From Rhizomys pruinosus (taxonomy: Eukaryota; Chordata; Mammalia; Rodentia; Spalacidae): a stretch of 64,000 bases of DNA. Under the pieces are notes generated by a model. It was not told the DNA's origin. It made no database searches and was given only the letters and a program-made list of their open reading frames with translations. The DNA lies in contig VZQC01005872.1 of assembly GCA_009823505.1 (NCBI GenBank), positions 51,214 through 115,213 on the forward strand, in the 5' to 3' direction. A program made the translations under genes and the position numbers. Shown here piece after piece: positions 24,581 to 36,463 of this stretch. Every line of letters starts with the position of its first letter. Position 1 is the stretch's first letter.

Positions 24581-24875
24581 GGGGTCTTTTTGAGACAGGG
24601 TCTCCCTGTAGCCCCAGCTGTCCTGGAATTCACTCTGTAGACCAGGCTGGCCTTGAACTCACAAAGATCCTCCTGCCTCTGCCTCCCGAGAGCTAGGATT
24701 AAAGGCATGCACCACCACGCCCGGCTCTTTTTGGTCTTTTTGAGACAGGGTCTCCCTGTAGCCCCAGCTGTTCTGGAACTCACTATGTAGACCAGGCTGG
24801 CTTTGAACTCACAAAAATCTGCCTGCCTCTGCCTCCTAAGGCTGGGATTAAAGGTGTGCGCCACCACACCCAGCT
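24581..24875 (-). repeat. Two tandem antisense B1
   Basis: 24581-24726 and 24727-24875, head to tail and both near full length. Confidence 0.9.
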
Positions 24876-25202
24876 GAGATTTGAATTTAGCCATTTGACT
24901 GCACTCAAACCTCCATCTCTGTCTCCAAAGTCTTTGTTTTCCCTCTGGTATATGAGATATTCAGAGAGTCACCCATAAGGTTGGATGGGGAAAGACGGAG
25001 GCAGTGAAATCAGTGAGGTTCCTGCAGTGTGGGGACAGCCCCACCAGTAAAGAACTGCCCCTGAGGACTCCTGTACAAAATCATCCTCTATGAATATGTT
25101 CTAGTTTATGTGTCTGTGTTTATAGGACACAGGGACCTTGCAGCCTCTAAATTCCTTTTCCACAAGTAGGTCTTGACTGAGCCCTTTATAAAACTCTATT
25201 CT

Positions 25203-25360
25203 TGCTGGGCTTGGTGGCGCTTATCTTTAATCCCGCCACTCAGGAAGCAGAGGCAGGTGGATCTCTGTGAGTTCAAGGCCAGCCTGGTTTACATAGTGAG
25301 TTCCAGGCCAGCTGGGGCTACAGGGAGACCCTGTCTCGAAAAGACAAAACAAAAACAAAC
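25203..25360 (+). repeat. B1 SINE
   Basis: Full length, with an A-rich tail containing AAAC repeats. Confidence 0.9.
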
Positions 25361-25488
25361 AAACAAAAAAACAACTATATTCTCTACTGTCACTCTGCCT
25401 CTGAGGTATGATGCACCTGTACAGTCAGGTGGACAGTAGTTATAAGAAGACAGATTATAGGCAGATTATAGTACCTTTTTTTTTTTTT

Positions 25489-25856
25489 TTATCTTTTTTG
25501 AGACAGTTTCCCTGAACCCCAGCTGACCTGGAACTCACTATGTAGTCTTGGTTGACCTCTATCTCATAGAGATCTGCCTGCCTCTGCCTCCCAAGTGCTG
25601 GGACTAAAGACATGCACTGCTATGCTTGGCCAGTGTCTTTGACGAGTTTCATCTTTTGTGTGTGTGCGTATGAGTATACTGTCTGCATGTAGGTAGGTGC
25701 ACCCGTGTCGTGCAATGGTACAGAGGTCAGAAGAAGGTGTCCGATTCCCCTGGAACAAAGACGGTTCTTAGCTGCCATGTGGGTGCTGGGAATCAAACCT
25801 GGGTCCTCTGCAAGGGTAGACAGCACTCTTAACCACTGAGCCATCTCTCCAGCCCC
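25489..25856 (-). repeat. B1 then B2, antisense
   Basis: B1 (25489-25631) and B2 short form (about 25650-25856); 'gtttcatctttt' and 'gtttcatctttc' flank the B2. Confidence 0.85.
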
Positions 25857-25975
25857 GAGCCCCAATTAGTTTCATCTTTCAGCTATATCAGTTTTCACCA
25901 TTGGCTCATTAGTTAACCATAGTTAGATATGTAAAGTGACCTGTATTTAGATATTTAGATATGTAAGAAATGGAC

Positions 25976-26113
25976 AGGAGCTAGAGCTATGTAGAGGACT
26001 CAGAGTGAGTTCCTAGCACCCATTCGGGCAGCTCACAACTGCCTGTAATTCCAGCTTCAGGGCATTCAGTGTCCTCTCCTGGACCCCACAGGCTCTGGCA
26101 CTCACAAGTGCAT

Positions 26114-26159
<46 letters not shown>

Positions 26160-26410
26160 CTTATAAATTTTTTAGAATATTTTTTTTAGAAAATGGACAT
26201 CTGGGTGGCCTGAGACATGGCTCAGCAGTAAAGTGCACTGGCTTTTGCAGAGGACCTGGGTTTGATTCCTAGCACCCACATGGCAGCTAACAACTGTCCG
26301 AAACTCCAGTTCCAGGGGACTGTCACCCTCTTTGGACTTCCACAGGCATTTCAGGAAACAAGCACTCTTATGTACATGCAGGCAGCACTCATATATAGAA
26401 AAGCAATAAG
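25976..26410 (+). repeat. Two B3-like SINEs around a (CA)n run
   Basis: An old B3 (25976-26105) grades into (CA)n at 26114-26157, followed by a second B3 (26203-26410). Confidence 0.8.
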
Positions 26411-26413
26411 TAC

Positions 26414-26637
26414 GGGGCTGGAGAGATGGCTCAGCAGTTAAGAGCGTTGACTGCTCTTGCAGAAGCCTGGGGTTCGATTCCCAGCACCCACATGGGAGCT
26501 AAGAACTGTCTTTAAGCTGGGTGTGGTGGTGCACGCCTTTGGTCCTAGCACTCGGGAGGTAGAGGCAGGTGGATCTCTGTGAGTTCCAGGCCAGCTGGGG
26601 CTATAGGGAGACCCTGTCTCCAAAAAAAAAAAGCAAT
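26414..26637 (+). repeat. Composite SINE: B2 head fused to B1
   Basis: The B2 head runs to 'gagctaagaactgtctttaa' and passes directly into B1 'gctgggtgtggtggtgcacg'. The B1 part has an internal deletion. Confidence 0.8.
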
Positions 26638-27198
26638 AAGTAAAACGTTTTTTAAAAATGAAAGAAAATAGACATCCGGAATTTGCCATTTTGCCTCCAG
26701 TTCTAGGTGAGACGCTTCAGTGGCGTGTAGTTGATAGCGAACAAGACAGACATTCTGTGGAGAGAAGGGTTCACTATGCAGTAGAAACTGACCCTTAATT
26801 CCTGCCTCCACCTCCAAAATGCTGGGGTTATTCCATGTCTATATCATCATTCATAGCTCCAAAAATATTTTTATTAGAGAAAAACCTGAGCTAGTCAAGG
26901 TGATCTGTGCTGGAAGATGACCATGAGATCAAGCCCAGCCAGGGCTGCATAGAGAGACCTTGTCTCAGACAGACCCACACAAGGAACTTGCTTGACAGAA
27001 GTCAAATATGAAATATGAAAAAGGGATATTTTGTTTTGTTTTGTTTTTTGTTGGTGGGGGAGGAACTGCTGGGGATCAAACCCAGGGTTTTGCACAGAAC
27101 AGATAAATGCTTTTGCCAGTGAGCTACATCCCTAGTCCAACACCTTAAAGAGTCTGTTCAACAAAAGCTTGTACAATCTAGTTTTAAAAATGCTACCT
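26638..27198. other. Unique intron DNA with an ID-like relic
   Basis: An antisense ID-type remnant lies at about 27050-27140, with a worn B1/ID-like fragment at 26900-26970. Confidence 0.5.
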
Positions 27199-27428
27199 TG
27201 GGGCTGGGGAAATGGCTCATCAGTTAAGAGCACCAACTGCTCTTGCAGAGGACCTGGGTTCGATTCCCAGCACCCACATGGCGGCTAAGAACCGTCTTTA
27301 ACTCCAGTTCGAGGGGAATCCGACGCCCTCTTCTGATCTCTGCAACATTGCATGACATGGGTGCACAGACCTACATGCAGACAGTACACTCATACACGTA
27401 AAATAATAAATAAAAATAAAGTAAAAAA
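27199..27428 (+). repeat. B2 SINE, short subfamily
   Basis: Flanked by 'aaaaatgctac' / 'aaaaatgctat'. Confidence 0.85.
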
Positions 27429-27477
27429 AATGCTATATTCGCATCTGTATTCTAGTTTTTCTGTTTGTTATTTGTTT

Positions 27478-27840
27478 GTTTGTTTTTGAGACAGAGTCTC
27501 CTTGTAGCCCCAGCTGGGCTGGAACTCTCAGAGATCCACCTGCCTCAGTCTCCCAAGTGCTGGAATTAAAGGCATTTGCCACTACACGCCCAGCTGCCTT
27601 CAGCACTCTTAACCACTGAGTCAGCCCCAAGTAGCTTTTGACTTTTTAAAATGTTACAGGGAATGCCTTTAATCCTAGCACTTGGGAGGCAGAGGCAGGC
27701 GGATCTTTGTGAGTTCAAGGCCAGCCTGGTCTATAGAGTGAGTTCCAGGACAGCTGGGACTACAGGGAGACCCTGTCTCGAAAAGACCAAAAAAAAATAA
27801 ATAAATAAAAATAAAAATAAAATAAAATAAAATAAAATGT
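27478..27840. repeat. Antisense B1 with a short B2 head, then sense B1
   Basis: 27478-27600 is antisense B1 ending in a short antisense B2 head (27601-27629). 27660-27835 is a 5'-truncated sense B1 with the target duplication 'aaaatgttacaggga' on both sides. Confidence 0.8.
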
Positions 27841-27914
27841 TACAGGGAACATACTGTACTAATCATTCTCAGACCACTTTGATGACATTACTAGAAATTG
27901 CATAAACACTGTAG

Positions 27915-28565
<651 letters not shown>

Positions 28566-28569
28566 GTCC

Positions 28570-28575
28570 AATAAA
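28570..28575 (+). terminator. Wdr53: Wdr53 polyadenylation signal
   Basis: A canonical AATAAA begins five bases after the TAA. If it is used, the 3' UTR would be only about 20-35 bases. Confidence 0.65.
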
Positions 28576-28635
28576 AAAAACATTTTAAGAACTTAGACAA
28601 AGCCTTTTTATTTTTTATTTTTGGTGTGGGGGGGT

Positions 28636-29060
28636 CCTTTTTGAGACAGGATTTCCCTGTAACTCACTGGCCTGGAACACTGTGTTGACCAGAGTGGCCT
28701 TGAACTCCCCACCTGCCTTTGCCTCCCCAGTGCTGGTATGCCCAGCAACAAAGTCTTTTTAATTTTTGTTTCCTTGATTTTTTTTTTTTTCTCTTTTTGG
28801 AAACAGGGTCTCCCTTTAGTCCCACTTGGCCTGGAGCTTGCTGTGTAGACCAGGCTGGCCTTGAACTCAAAGAGATCCACCTGCCTCCGCCTGCCTCCTC
28901 CTGAGTGCTGGGATTAAAGGTGTGTGCCACTACACCCAGCTGTTTCCTTGATTTTTGAGACAGCCCAGGTGGGTCTGGGACTCACTACATAGCCCAGGCT
29001 GACTGAATTTAGAGCAGTTCTGCCTCAGCCTCCAAGAGCTGAGCTGCTACAACCTCCTGG
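28636..29060 (-). repeat. Antisense B1 cluster downstream of Wdr53
   Basis: Truncated B1 (28636-28746), B1 (28793-28940) and a worn B1-like relic (28950-29060). Confidence 0.75.
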
Positions 29061-29264
29061 TTAAACCTTGTTAGTATTACTATTTTTAGGTTACAAATCC
29101 TGCTTCATTTAAACTGTTTTATCGTATGTGGAATCATACCATTTCATTTGAACAAAAGATCATTGGATATTGTGTCATGTATTAAATGATTTTAAAGTTT
29201 TGACAAAGAACTAATAATCACTGAGTATGACTGTCTACCAGCTATTCACTGACTGTTTTTCTTT

Positions 29265-29409
29265 TGGTCTTTTCGAGACAGGGTCTCCCTGTAGCCCCAG
29301 CTGTCCTGGAACTCACTCTGTAGACCAGGCTGGCCTTGAACTCACAAAGATCTGCCTGCCTCTGCCTCCCAAGTGCTAGGATTAAAGCTGTGCGCCACCA
29401 TGCCCGGCT
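29265..29409 (-). repeat. B1 SINE, antisense
   Basis: Full length with low divergence. Confidence 0.9.
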
Positions 29410-29484
29410 ATCAAATTGTACTTTTTTTAATTATTGAATTTTAGTTTATTATATATAAACTATATCTCAAAAATGATTTCTTGA

Positions 29485-29730
29485 GCCAGGCATGGTGGCA
29501 TATGGCTTTAATCCCAGCACTTGGGTGGCAGAGACAGGTGGATGGATCTCTATGAGGGCAAGGCTAGCTAGCTGGGGCTACAGGGAGATCAAGCCTGGCT
29601 TGGTGTCATGTGTCTATAATCCTTGGGAGGGTGAGTCAAGAGGATCACATGTTTGGGGCCAGACTCAGCTACAAAAGAAGTCAAAGCCTTTTGAGATGGT
29701 GTCTCAAAAAAAAGAAAAGGAAATAAAAAG
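29485..29730 (+). repeat. Truncated B1 and an older B1-like monomer
   Basis: Sense B1 (29485-29590) with a gap before its tail, followed by an old B1-like sequence (29590-29715) ending 'gtctcaaaaaa'. Confidence 0.65.
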
Positions 29731-29849
29731 ATTGCTTGAAACATCCAGGTTGAAGACAAGTGCCTTGGTTCCTTTTCTATGCCTCCCACTACCCCAAGTC
29801 TCTTACATACAAAGATTAGAGCTTTCACTGTGATTAATGTTTTATTGTT

Positions 29850-30172
29850 TCACTTTTCCAGACATGGTCTCACTGTGTAGTCCTGGCTTTCCTGGAACTC
29901 ACTGTGTAGACCAGATTGGCCTAGAACTCAGAGATATCTGCCTCTGCCTCCCAAGTGCCGAGATTAAAGGTGTGTCACCGGGCGTGGTGGCGCACGCCTT
30001 TAATCCTAGCGCTCAGGAGGCAGAGGCAGGCAGATCTTTGTGAGTTCAAGGCCAGCCTGGTCTACAGAGTGAGTTCCAGGACAGCTGGGGCTACAAGGAG
30101 ACCCTGTCTTGAAAAGACCGAAAATAAATAAATAAAAAATAAAGGTGTATGTCACCATACCCTGCTCAGGAA
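29850..30172. repeat. Antisense B1 split by a sense B1
   Basis: Host B1 29850-29976 and 30142-30172; sense B1 insert 29977-30140. 'aaaggtgtgtcacc' / 'aaaggtgtatgtcacc' mark the insertion site. The inverted pair could form a hairpin. Confidence 0.8.
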
Positions 30173-30238
30173 TGTTTTTGCTCTGTTCTGTAGTTTTCTT
30201 ATCATAAATTAATTTTGCATTTAAAATAAAAATCTTTG

Positions 30239-30455
30239 GGACTGGAGACATAGCTCAGTGATTAAGAACAATGGCTGCTCTTGCAGAGGGTCTTGTTTTG
30301 TTCACTGCACCCACATGGCAGCTAACAACCACTTGTAACTCCAGTTCCAGGGTATCCAGCGTCATCTGGCCTCCTCGAGCACTGCACGCACCAGTTCACC
30401 TAGATACAAACAAGCAAAACACATACATGTAAAGTAAAAATAATAAAAAGAATTT
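30239..30455 (+). repeat. B3-like SINE
   Basis: Head 'gggactggagacatagctca'. Confidence 0.85.
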
Positions 30456-30619
30456 TTTGAAAAAATCATCTTTGTAAGGTTTTACAAAGATTTACTTAGC
30501 ACTTTTTCCATATTTCTGTCCTTTAAAGTTATAATCTTAGAAGTAATCACACAGCTCAGCAACTTGAGTACGAAGATTGCTTGTGACCAGCAAAAGAAAG
30601 GAAGAGAGAGAACGAAAAA

Positions 30620-30798
30620 AAGATTTTTTTATGTGTGTGAATGTACTGTCGACATTTAGGTTTGTGCACCCGTGTCGGATTCCCCTGGAACTGGAGTCAA
30701 AGATGCTTGTCAGCTAACATGTGGGTGCTGGGGATCGAACCCAGGTCCTCTGCAAGAGCAGTTGGCGCTCTTAACCACTAGGTCATCTCTCCAGCCCC
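30620..30798 (-). repeat. B2 SINE, antisense, internally deleted
   Basis: Lacks the 'gtgcaatgccgcggaggtca' segment. Flanked by 'agaacgaaaaa' / 'agaacgaaaat'. Confidence 0.85.
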
Positions 30799-30868
30799 AG
30801 AACGAAAATTTGTAACAGTCTTATGTTTAAAAAAAAATCCAGGGCCAGAGAACCTGGGTTTGATTCCA

Positions 30869-31667
30869 GCACCGCATTGCCGCTGACCACACCATCCGTG
30901 CACCGCACTGCCGCTGACCACTATCCATGCACCGCATTGCTGCTGACCACACCATCTGTGCACCGCACTGCCACTGACCACACCATCTGTGCACCGCATT
31001 GCCGCTGACCACCATCTGTGCACCGCATTGCTGCTGACCACACCATCTGTACTGCCGCTGACCACACCATCTGTGCACCGCACTGCCGCTGACCACACCA
31101 TCTGTGCACCGCATTGCCGCTGACCACCATCTGTGCACCGCATTGCTGCTGACCACACCATCTGTACACCGCACTGCCGCTGACCACACCATCCGTGCAC
31201 CGCATTGCCGCTGACCACCATCCGTGCACCGCATTGCCGCTGAGCACACCATCCGTGCACCGCATTGCCGCTGAGCACACCATCCGTGCACCACATTGCC
31301 GCTGACCATACCATCCCTGCACCGCATTGCCGCTGACCACCATCCGTGCACCGCACTGCCGCTGAACACACCATCCGTGCACCGCATTGCCGCTGACCAC
31401 CATCTGTACACTGCACTGCCACTGAGCACACCATCCGTGCACCGCATTGCCGCTGACCACCATCTGTACACTGCACTGCCGCTGACCACCATCCGTGCAC
31501 CGCACTGCCGCTGACCACCATCCGTGCACCGCATTGCCGCTGAGCACACCATCCGTGCACCGCACTGCCGCTGAACACACCATCGGTGCACCGCATTGCT
31601 GCTGACCACACCATCCATGCACGGCGCTGCTGCTGACCACCATCCGTGCGCCGCATTACTGCTGACT
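30869..31667. repeat. Minisatellite, about 26 units of 29/31 bp, inside a B2/B3 SINE
   Basis: The unit contains 'gcaccgcattgccgctgacc' followed by 'acaccatccgt' (31 bp) or 'accatccgt' (29 bp), with scattered C/T variants. The left flank is a B2/B3 head ('gtttgattccagcacc') and the right flank is the continuing SINE body ('gactccagttccaggaga'), with the SINE tail reaching about 31790. The unit aligns to the SINE segment that normally lies between these flanks ('gcacccacatggcggctgag' then 'aaccatctgt'). The array is therefore an internal amplification of a SINE segment. It is GC-rich against AT-rich surroundings. Confidence 0.9.
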
Positions 31668-31790
31668 CCAGTTCCAGGAGATTCAGCAGCCTCATGTGGC
31701 CTCCTGTGACCCCCTCGGGGATTATACAACACAGGTGCACTTACTTACATCCAGGAAATATACTCATACACACAATTCAAAACAAATCCT

Positions 31791-31985
31791 TTGGTTCTGC
31801 AGACATAAGACATGGGTCCAGAGCTGGCAGTCACTCTGTAGAGGGTCGGGGAGCTCCCTTTTAAGCTCCCCATTCGACAACAACAGCAGGGCAAGTAGCA
31901 AGAAGTGTCAAGAAGACTGTCTCCATGTCAGAGAATATTTGACTTGAAAAAAAATTATCTAAAAATGTTACAAAAATAAGTGGTC
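31791..31985. other. Short unique stretch
   Basis: No recognised feature. Confidence 0.5.
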
Positions 31986-32118
31986 CTTTAATCCTAGCAC
32001 TTGGGAGGCAGAGGCAGGCAGATCTCTGTAAGTTCAAGGCCAGCCTGGTCTACAAAGTAAGCTCTAGGACAGCTGGGGCTACAGGGAGACCCTGTCTCAA
32101 AAGACCAAAAAAAAAAAA
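31986..32118 (+). repeat. B1 SINE, 5'-truncated
   Basis: Starts at 'cctttaatcctagcacttgg' and ends in a poly-A tail. Confidence 0.9.
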
Positions 32119-32740
32119 AAGTGGCCATTAAAATGTTCAGTGTTTTAAAATTAAATAAAATTGAGAGTTCATAACAAATTATACATAGAATTCAGCTAGA
32201 AAAAAAGGTTTGTTTTTTTTCTGCAAATGTATGTAGCCCATGATGTACTTGAACTTAGAATCTCCTCCTCAGTCTCCTGAGTGCTGGGCTTGCAGGCATG
32301 TACCACTGCACCGGCTCTAGAGAAGTTTTTTGGTCCTTTTCTGGAGTGGGGGAGATAGGAGGAGGTGTTTGTTTATTTGTTTTAAGATAGGGTCTCATGT
32401 AAACAAAGATGACCTTGAACTAGTCATTACGTAGCCAAAGAAAGATGACCTTGAACTAGTCATTATGTAGCCAAAGATGACCTTGAACTCCTGGTCTTAC
32501 TGCCTGCACTTCCCAAATTCTGAAATTACAGGCATGTGGGCCTGATAAGCTCTAGAGAAGCTACATATTATATTTAATATGTAGATTTGATTTCATAGTT
32601 GTGAAAGAGCTATATACACAGGATGATTATACCTAATGTTGGGTTTGGTCATGTTTAAGTTACATTGTAAAAGCAATTTTGGTGTAATAATCATCAATCT
32701 TGAAAGTCTAGTATTTTTTTCTTTTAAAAGAATGCAGCCA
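32119..32740. other. Intergenic DNA with old repeat-like sequence
   Basis: A block 'gatgaccttgaactagtcat' occurs at about 32409 and 32446, with a third partial copy near 32476. It is a short local tandem repeat in worn B1-like sequence. Confidence 0.55.
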
Positions 32741-33140
32741 GGGGCTGGAGAGATAGCCTAGTGGTTAAGAGCACCGACTGCTCTTGCAGAGGACCCGGGT
32801 CCGATCCCCAGCACACACATGGTGGCTGAGAACCATCTGTAACTCCAATTCCAGGAGAACTCCAGTTCCAGGGGAATCCGAGACCCTCTTCTGACCTCCC
32901 TGGCATTGCATGACACAGGTGCACAAACCTACATGCAGACAGTACATTCATACACATACAAAAATTTAAAAAATTAAAAAAAAAGAATGCAGTCAGGCCA
33001 GCCATGGTGACACAAGCCTTTAATCCCAGCATTTGGGAAGCAGAGGCAGGCAGATCTCTGAGTTCAAAGCTAGCCTGGTCCACATAGTAAGTTTCAGGCC
33101 AGCTGGAGCTACAGGGAGGCCCTGTCTCAAAAAGACAAGT
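32741..33140 (+). repeat. B2 (long subfamily) then B1
   Basis: B2 (32741-32984) with the target duplication 'aaaagaatgcagccag' / 'aaaagaatgcagtcag', then B1 (33001-33140). Confidence 0.9.
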
Positions 33141-33163
33141 AGAAAAAAAAAGACAAATAGGAG

Positions 33164-33435
33164 GCTGGAGAGATGACTCAATGGTTAAGAGCACCTGCTG
33201 TTCTTGCAGAAGACCCGGGTTCGATTCCCAGCACCCACATGGCGGCTAAGAACTGTCTTTAAGCAGGGCATGGTGGCGCATGCCTTTAATCCTAGCACTT
33301 GGGAGGCAGAGGCAGGTGGATCTCTGTGAGTTCAAGGCCAGCCTGGTCTACAGAATGATGCGTTCCAGGCCAGCTGAGACTACAGGGAGACCCTGTCTCC
33401 AAAAGACAAAAATAAATAAACAAACAAACAAACAA
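33164..33435 (+). repeat. Composite SINE: B2 head fused to B1
   Basis: The B2 head runs to 'ggctaagaactgtctttaa' and passes directly into 'gcagggcatggtggcgcatg', a nearly complete B1, with an (AAAC)n tail. This is the best-preserved sense example of the composite. Confidence 0.85.
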
Positions 33436-34433
33436 ATGCAGTCTTCTGGGCCGTTTACTTACTGCACAAGCATGATGACCTGAACTCGATCTCTGGAACC
33501 CATGTAAAGGTGGAAGGAGAGAGAACTGACTCTACAGCGTTGTCCTCTGACACGAAATGATTTTTTTTATTGCAGTCCTCAAGCTGGACATCACAGTATC
33601 ATGAAAACCCACTTGAACAACCTTTAGCATCTTTAGGTGACACTAGGATTGATTAAAACGTTACCAGGCAATGTGGAGCTAGCCCCAAAGTTAGAACCAG
33701 TAGTTAGAGGGAAAGAGGCGATTGGAGCACAGAGGACTTTGGTGTGAGCCCCATAGAACCCAGGCAGGAAAACCAGTCATATTATTGGAAGACCATTGAG
33801 ACCAAGAATGAAACCTAGTGGGCCAGAGACAGTTTAGTAGGTGATAGCACTTGCCACACAAACCCAGTGAGCTGGGTTCAGTCCCCAGATCCCAAGATGG
33901 AAGGGGAGACCAACTCCCAAAAGTTGTGCTCTGACTACATGCATGGGTGCTCTCTCTCTCTCTTCCTCCCTCCTCTCACACACAAAAACTTCATAAGCAC
34001 ATACAGTAATTAAAAATTTTAAAAGAATGAGACCCAAGTTTCTTGGTGTTACTGAGTGGTTCAGACCTCATCAACCCTGGTAGGGAGCGCATGAGTATAA
34101 GCAGGTTTGACTGCCTATCCTACCTAATCTACCCTGACTGGCCCAGACCTGCCAGGGTGGTGTCATTACCTCCATCACAGCGGCATAGCTTCTGGGAGGA
34201 GTCAGAAATGTTGGTTACATGTGACAGAACCCAGCCAGAGCCAGTCTGTATTATGTCACCAGAGCTGGGCAAACGTGTCTCTCTCCCTTTTTTCTTTAAA
34301 TATCTTGCTCTAAGACTTTCTCCTCTATTTTCGTGCCCACTAATCCCCAATTCTCTCTCCTCTCCTCCCTTCCCTCCCTCCCCTCTTTTCTTACTCCTTT
34401 TTTTTTCCTCCCCTCTTCTCTTTTCCTACTTCC
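33436..34433. other. Intergenic DNA, mostly unique
   Basis: A diverged ID/B4-like element at about 33819-34015 is followed by unique sequence with a CT-rich tract at about 34340-34430. An open frame at 34043-34471 has no recognisable family and a low-complexity tail, so it is not called. Confidence 0.5.
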
Positions 34434-34506
34434 CAGTACTGGGATTAAACCTAGCACTTCACACATGCTAAGCAAGTGTTCTACTACTGAGCTATATTGC
34501 CAGCCT
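34434..34506 (-). repeat. ID-type SINE relic, antisense
   Basis: Reads 'tactgggattaaacctagca' through to 'gagctatattgccagcc', the typical inverted ID head. Confidence 0.7.
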
Positions 34507-34766
34507 TTACTTTCTTTTTTTTTTAAGGTCTTCCTAGTTTTCCCAGGCTGTCCTTAAATTCTCAAAACTCTTGTCTCAGCCTGAGTAGTCCTAACTGCTG
34601 GCCAAGCCACTAGACCCAGTTTAGCATATGCTAATTTTCTTTTTTTGTTGTTGGAAAGTGGAGAAGTGGTAAAGAGACAGTGTTTTACTATGTTAGCCCA
34701 GGCTAGCCTCAAACTCATGACAATCTTCCTGCTTGACCAGAGTAGTAGGATTAAAGGAATGAACCT

Positions 34767-35000
34767 GGGGCTGGAGAGATGGCCTAGAGGTTAAAAGCAC
34801 CGACTGCTCTTGCAGAGGACCCAGGTTTAATCCCCAGCACCCACGTGGTGCCTGAAAACCGTCTTTAGCTCCAGTTCCAGGGGAATCCAACACCCTCTTC
34901 TGACCTCCTCGGCATTGCACTACACAGGTGCACAGACCTGCATGCAGACAGTACATTCATACACATGCGAAAATAAAAAATAAAATAAAATAAAGGAAAG
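34767..35000 (+). repeat. B2 SINE, short subfamily, nested
   Basis: Inserted in an older antisense B1-like repeat. 'aaaggaatgaacc' occurs on both sides as the target duplication. Confidence 0.85.
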
Positions 35001-35072
35001 GAATGAACCCAGCATAATTTCTAATTGTTGTTATGTTGTTCATGAGCCATTACTTTGATTAAAAATGTCAAC

Positions 35073-35345
35073 TTTGGCCAGGCGTGGTGGCACACATCTT
35101 TTTTTTTTTTTGTCTTTTCGAGACAGGGTCTCCCTGTAGCCCCAGCTGTCCTGGAACTCACTCTGTAGACCAGGCTGGCCTTGAACTCACAAAGATCCAC
35201 CTGCTTCCGCCTCCCAGGTGGCGCACATCTTTAATCCTAGGAGGCAGAGGCAGTTGGATCTCTGTGAGTTCAAGGCCATCCTGGTCTACAGAGCGAGTTC
35301 CAGGATAGCTGGGGCTACAGGGAGACCCTGTCTCAAAAAAGACCA
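35073..35345. repeat. Sense B1 split by an antisense B1
   Basis: The host B1 starts at 35073 and resumes at about 35217. The antisense B1 insert lies between, flanked by 'ggtggcacacatctt' (35085-35099) and 'ggtggcgcacatctt' (35217-35231). The two long inverted arms should pair strongly in RNA. Confidence 0.9.
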
Positions 35346-35360
35346 AAAAAAAAAAAAGTC

Positions 35361-35887
35361 AACTTTGGATTGAACTTAAGTAAGTCTTGTGGATGTTGTC
35401 ACGACTCCTGTGAATTCATAGGTGTAAATGCCGTCTGGAAAACACTGTTTCCTTGAATCACTCCCCACCTCTAGCTTTTAAAGTCTTTTTTTGCTCCCTC
35501 TTCAGAAATGATCCCTGAGCCTTGGGAGGCAAAGGTTTGATACCACTGTCTCATTCAGGGCTAAGCACTCTGCAGCCTCGTTCTCTGCACATTAACCAGT
35601 GCGAGTCTCTGTTAATCATCATCTGCTTCAACAAGCTTCTCCAGTGAGAATTGAGAGGTGCATTAATGTATGGGTATAACAAACTTAAGCCAGACAAATT
35701 TGCCCCATAGTTGGAGGGGAGCAAGGGAAGATAGGTAAGAAGCCTCAACCATAGTAGCTACTGGGAGAGGGAGAGGGAGAATCAGATTTCTTTAAGGGTG
35801 TGTACCTAAAAGACTCTGGGTGAAGGACCCACATCAGAGGGCATTTGGGGAAACAAAGTGGACTCAACTCTTGAAAAAATAATAAAT
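35361..35887. other. Unique intergenic DNA
   Basis: No repeat or gene recognised. Confidence 0.55.
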
Positions 35888-36103
35888 AGGAGAGATGGCC
35901 TAGCGGTTAAGAGCGCTGACTGCTCTTGCAGAGGACCCAGGTTCCATACCCAGCACCCACATGGTGGCTGAGAACCGTCCGTAACTCCAATTCCAGGAGA
36001 ACTCCAGTTCCAGGGGAATCTGACACCCTCTTCTGACATCTGTGGCATTGCACGACACAGGTGCACAGGCCTACATGCAGACAGTACATTCATGCACATA
36101 AAA

Positions 36104-36146
<43 letters not shown>

Positions 36147-36150
36147 AGGA
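35888..36150 (+). repeat. B2 (long subfamily) with an (AAAT)n tail
   Basis: The head lacks its first bases. The tail has expanded into about twelve AAAT units at 36098-36147. Confidence 0.9.
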
Positions 36151-36188
36151 ATTGGAGAGATGGATCAGTGGTTAAGAACACTAAATCT

Positions 36189-36350
36189 TGGGGCTGGAGA
36201 GATGGCTCAGCAGTTGGGAGCACTGACTCCCTATAGCCCCAGCTGTCCTGGAACACACTCTGTAGACCATTCTGGCCTTGAACTCACAAAGATCCGCCTG
36301 CATGTGCCTCCCAAGTGCTAGGATTAAAGGCCTGCACCACCATGCCCAGC
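36189..36350. repeat. B3 head stub joined to antisense B1
   Basis: A sense B3 head (36189-36227) is cut off by an antisense B1 (36228-36350). Confidence 0.7.
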
Positions 36351-36463
36351 TTAGCTTAACTTTTTCTGCATTTTTCCTTGTCTAGATCAGTTGGACAAAT
36401 ATGTGTATTGACTACTACTTTAACCATTTGTTGTTTTGATACTCAAATTTTATTTTATTTTAC

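Noticed and set aside
30869..31667. CRISPR-like array with 29/31-bp repeats
   Set aside because: Units abut without unique spacers, and the host is a mammalian genome. It is a minisatellite.
30778..31740. Large open frames over the 30.9-31.7 kb array as a repetitive protein gene
   Set aside because: All three minus frames are open only because the tandem unit lacks stops; the array sits inside a SINE and its unit lengths break any single phase.
34043..34471. 142-codon plus-strand open frame
   Set aside because: No recognisable motif, a low-complexity Ser/Pro/Leu tail from a CT tract, and no splice context.
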